From an uncultured Barnesiella sp. (GTDB lineage: Bacteria; Bacteroidota; Bacteroidia; Bacteroidales; Barnesiellaceae_A): 15,682 bases of DNA. A model generated the notes under the pieces. It searched no databases. It saw only the letters and a program-made list of their open reading frames with translations, and had not been told where the DNA came from. Shown here piece by piece: positions 1 to 5,464 of the stretch. The position numbers were made by a program, and so were the translations under genes. The stretch is from the NCBI GenBank assembly GCA_904502265.1, contig CAJGDT010000015.1, positions 1-15,682 on the forward strand. The letters are read 5' to 3'. How positions within the stretch are numbered: the first letter of the stretch is position 1; each line of letters opens with the position of its first letter.

Positions 1-96
1 AAATCGTACCGAGATAAAATTGGCAGTATCCACAACCATCCACCAACCCGCACACTCGCTCGGTTGCATCACAAAACGTTCCATTGCACACATCAT
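1..96 (-). CDS. N-terminal fragment of a hypothetical protein, cut by the window edge
   Basis: An open frame of 32 codons runs leftward from ATG codons at 94-96 or 91-93 (a third in-frame ATG is at 82-84) to the window edge without a stop. The peptide contains MERFVMQPSE followed by GWWMVVDT, an aromatic-rich composition that looks like real protein. A TACATTTG -7 box lies 42 bases upstream and the nfo terminator lies just beyond it, so the frame sits where a new transcription unit would begin. I do not recognise the family. With only 32 residues visible, no function can be assigned. Confidence 0.55.
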   Translation of the reverse strand, partial: MMCAMERFVMQPSECAGWWMVVDTANFISVRF

Positions 97-137
97 AACT
101 CTATTAGTTTATCAGGGTTAAACATCGGTTAACACTG

Positions 138-145
138 CAAATGTA
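138..145 (-). promoter_or_regulatory. Bacteroidota -7 box for the gene at the left edge
   Basis: Read leftward, this is TACATTTG, an exact match to the lineage consensus TAnnTTTG. It lies about 40 bases upstream of the first ATG of the partial gene at 1-96. No good TTTG -33 box sits 19-21 bases further upstream, so the call rests on one box and its position. Confidence 0.5.
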
Positions 146-208
146 CCGCCTTGCCTGTGTAATAAATCGTGATAGATATGTTAAATAATATGTAATTGTA
201 ATAGGCGC

Positions 209-245
209 AAAAAAAAGCGAGGACAGTATAAATCTGCCCCCAGCT
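209..245 (-). terminator. Rho-independent terminator of nfo
   Basis: On the leftward transcript GGGGGCAG (234-241) pairs with CTGTCCTC (219-226) across a 7-base loop, using two G-U pairs. An outer AGC/GCT clamp extends the stem with one bulged base. Eight uridines follow (209-216). The G-U pairs become A-C mismatches on the other strand, so the hairpin is directional and belongs to nfo, whose stop is about 60 bases upstream. Confidence 0.75.
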
Positions 246-307
246 TTAAATGTTTTCACAACGGACTCCACGAGCCCTCAATTTGTTAACTATTTTCAAT
301 ATTTACA

Positions 308-1150
308 TCATTTCGCCAAGCTGTATAGCCACTCTATTTCTTGTGCCCATAGGGTTTCGTCGGGGGTTTCGAGGATGAGGGGGATGTTGTCGAAGCGGGG
401 GTCTTGCATGAGTAGCTCGAAGCAGCGTGTGCCGAGGATGCCTTTGCCAAGGCTGTCGTGGCGGTCGACGCGCGACCCGAGGCCTTTCTTGGCATCGTTG
501 AGGTGCATGCCGCGCAGGTAGCCGAAGCCTACTATGCGGTCGAACTCTTGCCAGGTATGGGCAAACCCTTCGTCGGTGGCGAGGTCGTAGCCTGCAGCGT
601 AGGCGTGGCAGGTGTCGATGCATACGCCTACGCGGCTCTTGTCCTCGATGCGGTCGATGATGGCGGCGAGGTGGGCAAAGTCGAAGCCTACGTTGCTGCC
701 TTGTCCGGCGGTGTTCTCGATAACGGCGGTTACGCCTTGGGTGCGGTCGAGGGCGATGTTAATGCTGTCGGCTATGCGATTGAGACAGGTGTCGAGGTCG
801 ATGGCGCGCAGGTGGCTGCCGGGGTGGAAGTTGAGCATGCTGAGGCCGAGTGCCTGGCAGCGTTGCATCTCGCCTATGAATGATTGTCGCGACTTTTCGA
901 GCCCTTCGGCCTCGGGGTGTCCGAGGTTGATGAGGTAGCTGTCGTGGGGTAGTATGTGCTCGGGGGCATAGCCATATTGTTGGCAGGCTGCCTTGAAGGC
1001 CTCGATGCTCTTGGCAGTGAGGGCAGGGGCTTGCCATTGGCGCTGGTTCTTGGTAAAGAGGGCAAATGCTCGTGCCCCGATGGCGTGTGCATTGATGGCG
1101 GCGTTTTCGAGTCCGCCTTGCGCGCTTACGTGTGCTCCTATATATTTCAT
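308..1150 (-). CDS. nfo: Endonuclease IV (AP endonuclease, Nfo)
   Basis: This 280-residue protein is a full-length endonuclease IV, the TIM-barrel enzyme that cuts DNA 5' to abasic sites during base excision repair using three zinc ions. All expected metal ligands are visible at the same numbering as the E. coli enzyme: His69 (PHDSY), His109 (NFHPGS), Glu145 (VIENTAGQG), Asp179 and His182 (CIDTCHAYAAGYD), His216 (MHLNDAK), Asp229 and His231 (DRHDSLG), and Glu261 (ETP). The length also equals or nearly equals the usual family length, and the start MKYIGAHVSAQGG matches the conserved N-terminus. The gene appears monocistronic, with its own promoter (1199-1229) and its own terminator (209-245). 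Confidence 0.97.
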   Translation of the reverse strand: MKYIGAHVSAQGGLENAAINAHAIGARAFALFTKNQRQWQAPALTAKSIEAFKAACQQYGYAPEHILPHDSYLINLGHPEAEGLEKSRQSFIGEMQRCQALGLSMLNFHPGSHLRAIDLDTCLNRIADSINIALDRTQGVTAVIENTAGQGSNVGFDFAHLAAIIDRIEDKSRVGVCIDTCHAYAAGYDLATDEGFAHTWQEFDRIVGFGYLRGMHLNDAKKGLGSRVDRHDSLGKGILGTRCFELLMQDPRFDNIPLILETPDETLWAQEIEWLYSLAK

Positions 1151-1198
1151 ATCTTACGTGTTTTTATTGAAGTATTATGTATTTGTTTTTGTTTAAGG

Positions 1199-1229
1199 CA
1201 AATTTACGAAATATTTGCTGAAAAGTCAA
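1199..1229 (-). promoter_or_regulatory. Promoter of nfo
   Basis: Read leftward, TTG (1227-1229) is followed by 20 bases and TAAATTTG (1199-1206), an exact Bacteroidota -7 box with standard spacing. The -7 box lies about 48 bases upstream of the nfo start codon. Confidence 0.8.
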
Positions 1230-1277
1230 GTATTTTGTGGTGTTTTTGTTATTGGTGTGTATTGTGCGATTGTACAT

Positions 1278-1316
1278 AAAAAAACCGACACTCGGCTGTG
1301 TGGTCGAGTGTCGGTT
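1278..1316 (-). terminator. Rho-independent terminator of the ffh-folD unit
   Basis: A perfect 12-bp stem (AACCGACACTCG at 1283-1294 against 1305-1316) with a 10-base loop is followed on the leftward transcript by a run of seven uridines. It begins 22 bases after the folD stop codon. Confidence 0.9.
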
Positions 1317-1338
1317 ATATAATATATGTGTAGGTTGC

Positions 1339-2223
1339 TTAGAAGTCAAACACGCACTTCTTGCCTGCCAAGAGGGTGTTGCGCATGAGCGATACGATGG
1401 TCATGGGGCCTACGCCACCGGGCACGGGGGTGATGTATGAGCAGAGGGGTGCTACCTCGTCGAAGCATACGTCACCGGTGAGTTTCCAGCCTTTGGGGCT
1501 GCTGGGGTCGGGCAAGCGAGTAGTACCTACGTCGAGTACTACGGCGCCTTCTTTCACCATGTCGGCTGTTACGAAGTTGGGGCAACCCATGGCTGCGATG
1601 ATGATGTCGGCAGTGCGGCATATCTCTTTGATGTTGGGAGTACCGCTGTGGCATACAGTTACGGTAGCATTGCCGGGAGCGCTCTTTTGCATCATGAGTG
1701 CTGCAACGGGCTTGCCCACGATGTTGCTACGACCCAATACCACGCAGTGCTTGCCTTTGGTGTCGATGTTGTAACGACGCAACAACTCGATGATACCTGA
1801 GGGTGTAGCCGATACGAAGCAGGGCAATCCGATAGAGAGACGACCTACGTTGATGGGGTGGAATCCGTCTACATCCTTGTGGTAGTCGATAGCCTCGATA
1901 ACCTTTTGCTCGCGGATGTGCTTGGGCAAGGGGAGTTGCACGATGAAACCATCAATGTCGTCGTCGTTGTTAAGCTTGTCAATTTCGGCCAACAACTGCT
2001 CCTCGGTGATGTCGTCCTCGAAGCGTATCAGTGACGATGTGAAGCCGCATTGTTCGCATGCTTGTACCTTGTGGGCAACGTAGCTTTCGCTACCACCATC
2101 GTGACCTACCAACACAGCAGCCAAGTGGGGGCGTTTGCCTCCTGCTGCTACTATCTCTTTAACCTCGTCGGCTATCTCTTGTTTGATTTGAGCCGCGATA
2201 GATTTTCCGTCGATTAGTTGCAT
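1339..2223 (-). CDS. folD: Methylene-THF dehydrogenase / methenyl-THF cyclohydrolase (FolD)
   Basis: FolD (294 residues) interconverts 5,10-methylene-, 5,10-methenyl- and 10-formyl-tetrahydrofolate in the cytoplasm, supplying one-carbon units for purines. The family signatures are present: YVAHK with Tyr48 and the catalytic Lys52, QLPLP at 96-100, KDVDGFHP at 116-123, the nucleotide-binding GRSNIVGKP at 164-172, and the C-terminal PVPGGVGPMT at 266-275. The length is typical. The gene starts 27 bases after the ffh stop on the same strand, and no promoter is apparent between them, so the two are probably co-transcribed. The product of Fhs, encoded about 10 kb away in this window, is a FolD substrate. 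Confidence 0.97.
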   Translation of the reverse strand: MQLIDGKSIAAQIKQEIADEVKEIVAAGGKRPHLAAVLVGHDGGSESYVAHKVQACEQCGFTSSLIRFEDDITEEQLLAEIDKLNNDDDIDGFIVQLPLPKHIREQKVIEAIDYHKDVDGFHPINVGRLSIGLPCFVSATPSGIIELLRRYNIDTKGKHCVVLGRSNIVGKPVAALMMQKSAPGNATVTVCHSGTPNIKEICRTADIIIAAMGCPNFVTADMVKEGAVVLDVGTTRLPDPSSPKGWKLTGDVCFDEVAPLCSYITPVPGGVGPMTIVSLMRNTLLAGKKCVFDF

Positions 2224-2250
2224 TGTTATCTATTTATGAGGGTTAAAATA

Positions 2251-3588
2251 TTATCTTCTACGACGCATGTTCTTCATAGCGTTGCGCATTCCTGCGCCAC
2301 CGTTTTGTGTTACCATGCGCATTACTTTGCGTGTGTCGTCAAATTGCTTGATAAGGCGGTTTACCTCTTGAATGCTTGTACCGCTACCCTTGGCAATGCG
2401 TTGACGACGCGAGCCATTGAGGATGGCGGGGTTGGTGCGCTCGTCGGGAGTCATAGAGTAGATGATAGCCTCAATGCCCTTGAATGCATTGTCGTCGATG
2501 TCCATGTCCTTAATGGCCTTGCCCACACCGGGTATCATTGAGGCAAGCTCCTTGATGTTACCCATTTTCTTTATTTGGTGTATCTGTGCGAGGAAGTCGT
2601 TGAAGTCGAATTGGTTCTTGGCAATCTTCTTTTGCAAGCGACGAGCCTCTTCTTCGTCATATTGCTCTTGAGCACGCTCAACGAGCGATACGATGTCACC
2701 CATACCCAAGATACGGTCGGCCATACGCGAGGGGTGAAAGTAGTCGACAGCATCGAGCTTCTCGCCCATACCCACAAACTTGATGGGCTTGTTTACCACT
2801 GTGCGTATTGAGAGAGCAGCACCACCACGAGTATCACCATCGAGCTTGGTGAGTACTACACCGTCGAAGTCGAGACGTTCGTTGAACTCTTTGGCAGTGT
2901 TTACGGCATCTTGACCGGTCATTGAGTCGACAACGAAGAGTGTCTCGCTGGGGTTGATAGCAGCCTTGATAGCGGCAATCTCTTGCATCATTTGCTCGTC
3001 GATAGCCAAGCGACCTGCAGTATCGACAATAACAAGGTCGAGGTTGTTTTGGCGAGCATATTGTATACCATTCTTGGCAATTTGTACGGGGTCTTTTACG
3101 CCATCCTCGGTATATACGGGCACTTCAATTTGCTCACCGAGAACTTTAAGCTGGTCGATCGCAGCGGGACGATACACGTCGCAAGCTACAAGCAAGGGGC
3201 GTTTGGCCTTTTTCGACTTGAGCATCTTGGCCAATTTGCCCGAGAAAGTGGTCTTACCCGAACCTTGCAAACCCGACATCAATATAACAGCCGGATTGCC
3301 GTTGATGTTCACATCGGCAGTCTCACCACCCATGAGGGTAGCCAACTCGTCGTGAACAATCTTTACCATCATTTGACCGGGCTTAACGGCAGTGAGCACG
3401 TCTTGACCCAAGGCCTTAGCCTTTACAGTGTCGGTAAATTGCTTAGCTACTTTGTAGTTAACGTCGGCATCGAGCAATGCTCGGCGCACATCTTTCAGCG
3501 TTTCGGCAACGTTGATTTCGGTGATTTTACCTTCACCTTTCAGTATCTTAAACGACCGTTCGAGTCTTTCACTTAGATTTTCAAACAT
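2251..3588 (-). CDS. ffh: Signal recognition particle GTPase (Ffh / SRP54)
   Basis: Ffh (445 residues) binds 4.5S RNA and signal sequences emerging from the ribosome, and delivers the complex to FtsY at the inner membrane. The NG domain (about 1-295) shows GLQGSGKT (106-113), DVYRPAAIDQL (137-147), DTAGR (189-193) and TKLDGDTRGG (247-256), which are the SRP-GTPase G motifs. The M domain (about 300-430) carries the RNA-binding helix with GSRRQRIAKGSG (392-403), then a methionine- and arginine-rich tail ending MRRRR. Length and order are standard. It is the first gene of an ffh-folD unit with a near-ideal promoter upstream, and it is transcribed divergently from the tmRNA gene. Confidence 0.97.
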   Translation of the reverse strand: MFENLSERLERSFKILKGEGKITEINVAETLKDVRRALLDADVNYKVAKQFTDTVKAKALGQDVLTAVKPGQMMVKIVHDELATLMGGETADVNINGNPAVILMSGLQGSGKTTFSGKLAKMLKSKKAKRPLLVACDVYRPAAIDQLKVLGEQIEVPVYTEDGVKDPVQIAKNGIQYARQNNLDLVIVDTAGRLAIDEQMMQEIAAIKAAINPSETLFVVDSMTGQDAVNTAKEFNERLDFDGVVLTKLDGDTRGGAALSIRTVVNKPIKFVGMGEKLDAVDYFHPSRMADRILGMGDIVSLVERAQEQYDEEEARRLQKKIAKNQFDFNDFLAQIHQIKKMGNIKELASMIPGVGKAIKDMDIDDNAFKGIEAIIYSMTPDERTNPAILNGSRRQRIAKGSGTSIQEVNRLIKQFDDTRKVMRMVTQNGGAGMRNAMKNMRRRR

Positions 3589-3631
3589 AGTTGTATATGG
3601 GGTTGAATTTTATAGCAAATGATTTAAAGCG

Positions 3632-3662
3632 CAAAGTTAGCGATTTTATGGCAAAAGTCAAA
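3632..3662 (-). promoter_or_regulatory. Promoter of ffh-folD
   Basis: Read leftward, TTTG (3659-3662) is followed by 19 bases and TAACTTTG (3632-3639). Both boxes match the Bacteroidota consensus exactly and the spacing is within the standard range. The -7 box is 43 bases upstream of the ffh ATG. Confidence 0.85.
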
Positions 3663-3701
3663 GTGCAGTAAGCCTTAAAAATAAAATATGTGTTATATAT
3701 C

Positions 3702-3732
3702 TTGACAGATAAGCAATAAAGTCGTATCTTCG
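3702..3732 (+). promoter_or_regulatory. Promoter of the tmRNA gene
   Basis: TTG (3702-3704, within TTGAC) is followed by 20 bases and TATCTTCG (3725-3732). This is one mismatch from the TAnnTTTG consensus. Transcription would start near 3738, giving a precursor leader of about 45 bases before the mature tmRNA 5' end. Confidence 0.8.
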
Positions 3733-3744
3733 CACTCCCAACGA

Positions 3745-3772
3745 TGCGAGGCAAGGCGTTGCCCACGTCGCA
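3745..3772 (+). other. Hairpin in the 5' leader of the tmRNA precursor
   Basis: Between the promoter and the mature end, TGCGA (3745-3749) pairs with TCGCA (3768-3772). Directly inside, GGCAA (3750-3754) pairs with TTGCC (3759-3763) around a GGCG loop, leaving a 4-base bulge on the 3' side. The ten pairs are all Watson-Crick. The structure lies in the part expected to be removed by RNase P. Confidence 0.55.
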
Positions 3773-3782
3773 CTTACCACAA

Positions 3783-4178
3783 GGGGCTGACTGGCTTTGA
3801 CAGCGGGTAGAGGTGGTGTGTAAGCATGCAGAGCTTCGTAGCCTGGCTCTATAATCTCAGACTTCACAAATTTAATTGGCGAAAACACTTACGCTCTCGC
3901 TGCTTAATCGAAGTACAGTAGATTAACTTTATTCCCCCACAAGGTGCGGGAACGAGACATCACCCGAATGCTGTTGTTCCGAAGCGGTTCGAACAGGTGG
4001 TGCAGATAATATCGGAAATAGTCGGCGGTCGGTCCCGGGCCAATGGCGAAACTTTAGGGACTAAGGTTATGGTTGGTAGCTTCGCGCTTGCCATTTCCCT
4101 ACAACCTCAGCGAAGATAAGCATGTAGAAAGCTCATCAGTTCCTCGTTTGGACGAGGGTTCGATTCCCTCCAGCTCCA
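3783..4178 (+). ncRNA. ssrA: Transfer-messenger RNA (tmRNA), one-piece form
   Basis: tmRNA rescues stalled ribosomes with SmpB, acting first as an alanyl-tRNA and then as an mRNA for a degradation tag. The 5' end GGGGCTG pairs with CAGCTCC at 4171-4177 to form a 7-bp acceptor stem with one G-U pair, followed by discriminator A at 4178. A T-arm is seen as GAGGG-TTCGATT-CCCTC just before the acceptor strand. The internal tag frame follows TTTAATT and the remaining body can hold the usual pseudoknots. The next bases are CGA, so the 3' CCA is not encoded and must be added enzymatically. It is a single-piece molecule, with no sign of the permuted two-piece form. It has its own promoter (3702-3732), and a hairpin begins 5 bases after its 3' end. 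Confidence 0.96.
3878..3907 (+). other. tmRNA tag-peptide reading frame
   Basis: The codons GGC GAA AAC ACT TAC GCT CTC GCT GCT TAA encode the tag GENTYALAA and its stop. The YALAA end is the conserved proteolysis signal recognised by ClpXP-type proteases. The initial glycine, rather than alanine, as resume residue is what I remember for Bacteroidota tags such as GENNYALAA. Confidence 0.93.
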
Positions 4179-4183
4179 CGATA

Positions 4184-4229
4184 AAACACCACGCCACCCG
4201 TGCCTTATGGCTCGGGTGGCGTGGTGTTT
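4184..4229. terminator. Long hairpin between converging tmRNA and beta-barrel genes
   Basis: A perfect 17-bp inverted repeat (4184-4200 with 4213-4229) encloses a further 3-bp stem, GCC/GGC around TTAT. It begins 5 bases after the tmRNA 3' end and ends 18 bases before the stop codon of the leftward gene. Rightward the stem ends in TTTAT; leftward it runs into TTTTAT. Both U-tracts are short, so this is probably a shared bidirectional terminator working mainly through its very stable stem. Confidence 0.8.
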
Positions 4230-4247
4230 ATGTCAATATGAGTTTTG

Positions 4248-5156
4248 TCAGAACATGACCGACATGGTGATGTTTAACGGATTGTCTTGCAGGAGGATAT
4301 ACTCTTGGTATGGTGTGCCATTGAAGATTCCTCTCACATTGCTGACATTGAATTGTATGGCTCCGAAACGTATGCCTCCGCCCAATGTGTAGGCTGCATT
4401 GAAACGGCTCTCTGTGGGGATATACGAACCATATATGTCGGTGATTATTTCGTTAGCATCGCTATTGGGTGTGTTCTGGTTACTGATAACCATATTACCA
4501 TCTATTATATAGTCGATTGCAATACCTCCAAAGATAAATAACTGAAAACTTCTGGAAAAGTTAAATCGGTACTCGAGGTGAATAGGCATGCGCACAACAT
4601 GCTCATTGAGTGTGCTATATATCAAGAGGTCTTTGTTGTTGGTGTCGGGTGTGGTGTAACGGTAGTGATAGTACTCGTAAAATAAAGATATATCTACACC
4701 AAAACCATAGTTAAAGAGTGGATTGTATCGTACGCCCAACTGCACACCGTGTAGTGTTTTGCCATCTAAAAAGTATACCGGTTGTTCCTCTCCGGTAGAT
4801 GTCTTTTTGCGCCATTGCTTTGAGGTATAACCGGCAGAAAATCCCCAAAAACTATTGGTCTTGGGCGAGTTGAAAGTTTTCTTTTTTTTCTTTTTTTTCT
4901 TCTTTTTTTCCTTGGCTGAGATATACTCTATTTCATCGTCATATTCATCATCGTCATCATTGTATAAGTCTGCATTCGATGTCGATTCACCGCTACTGGT
5001 TGTCAGGCTCGCAATGTTACATCCATCTATAAGTGCTTCTGTGTTATGTGGAAGTAAAGCAAGCTCCGGGTCGTTGGAGCATACTTGTGGTGAAGCAACA
5101 GCCCCCAATGAGGCCATAGCAAATAAAAAAAGTGTTATTATAGTGTGGATGTTCAT
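4248..5156 (-). CDS. Outer-membrane beta-barrel protein with acidic/poly-lysine linker
   Basis: The predicted protein has 302 residues. Residues 1-22 form a signal peptide (MNIHTIITLFLFAMASLGAV, cut near Ala-Ser). A low-complexity segment follows: NDDDDEYDDEIE at 66-77 and then ten consecutive lysines at 84-93. From about residue 102 (FWGFSAGY) the sequence has alternating aromatic/polar strands with Gly turns, such as GVDISLFYEYYHY and GGGIRFG, and it ends in phenylalanine, as expected for a barrel inserted by the BAM machinery. I infer a small outer-membrane barrel; substrate or partner is unknown. A frame extends six codons upstream to a GTG at 5174, but that GTG overlaps the -7 promoter box, so the ATG at 5156 is chosen. 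It is separated from the upstream surface-protein gene by a terminator (5343-5378), so it is its own unit. Confidence 0.8.
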   Translation of the reverse strand: MNIHTIITLFLFAMASLGAVASPQVCSNDPELALLPHNTEALIDGCNIASLTTSSGESTSNADLYNDDDDEYDDEIEYISAKEKKKKKKKKKKTFNSPKTNSFWGFSAGYTSKQWRKKTSTGEEQPVYFLDGKTLHGVQLGVRYNPLFNYGFGVDISLFYEYYHYRYTTPDTNNKDLLIYSTLNEHVVRMPIHLEYRFNFSRSFQLFIFGGIAIDYIIDGNMVISNQNTPNSDANEIITDIYGSYIPTESRFNAAYTLGGGIRFGAIQFNVSNVRGIFNGTPYQEYILLQDNPLNITMSVMF

Positions 5157-5173
5157 GCTGTTGTTATTCGCCA

Positions 5174-5181
5174 CAAAGATA
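5174..5181 (-). promoter_or_regulatory. -7 box of the beta-barrel gene
   Basis: Read leftward this is TATCTTTG, an exact TAnnTTTG match. It ends only 17 bases upstream of the ATG at 5156, giving a very short leader. No clear TTTG lies 19-21 bases upstream. Its last base is the G of the GTG that a longest-frame start would use, which argues against that start. Confidence 0.6.
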
Positions 5182-5342
5182 ATAGAAAGGTGATAGAAAA
5201 TAGAATAAAGTGGTTTGTTTTTTTACGGCTGTAGTAGCCTATAAGTGTAATTTGACTCAAAAAAAACTAAAGATTGATAAAATTGAAAATTGGTAAAGAG
5301 AGATATATTGTATAGCGTTATCAACTTCGGTTGGTAAAAGAA

Positions 5343-5378
5343 ACGAAAAGGCCGATTATTCTTGCGAATAGTCGGCCT
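5343..5378 (-). terminator. Terminator of the surface lipoprotein gene
   Basis: AGGCCGATTATTC (5349-5361) pairs with 5366-5378 over 13 positions around a 4-base loop. One position is a G-U pair on the plus strand and an A-C mismatch on the minus strand. Only the leftward transcript runs into a T-rich tract (TTTTCGTTT), so it is assigned to the gene at 5465-7909, about 87 bases after its stop. Confidence 0.75.
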
Positions 5379-5464
5379 CCAACTAATATCTTATCTCTAT
5401 TACCTATGAATGATATAGCATGTCAGAATAGAAATTAATATCGTATATGTATGTGGCGAATGTG

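Larger units (their letters stand above)
5157..5464. other. Intergenic region between beta-barrel and surface lipoprotein genes
   Basis: This 308-base AT-rich stretch contains the -7 box of the beta-barrel gene at its left end and the terminator of the lipoprotein gene at 5343-5378. Apart from those, 5182-5342 and 5379-5464 hold no open frame, repeat or structure that I can support. Confidence 0.6.

Noticed and set aside
458..883. A 141-codon plus-strand frame rich in Val, Ala and Gly
   Set aside because: It is antisense to nfo, which carries every zinc ligand of endonuclease IV.
2983..3576. A 197-codon plus-strand frame
   Set aside because: It is the shadow of ffh, which has all SRP GTPase motifs on the other strand.
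4184..4229. A perfect 17-bp inverted repeat considered as a mobile-element end or attachment site beside a tmRNA gene
   Set aside because: tmRNA 3' ends are common integration sites, but no integrase, direct repeat of the tmRNA end or foreign gene follows. The position between two convergent genes fits a terminator.
4073..4258. A 61-codon plus-strand frame
   Set aside because: It overlaps the 3' part of the tmRNA and the following terminator hairpin; the RNA gene explains the sequence.
4877..4910. Repeated T8C units considered as a microsatellite or CRISPR-like repeat
   Set aside because: The units are in frame as lysine codons and there are no spacers. It is kept as a homopolymer tract within a gene, not as a separate repeat element.
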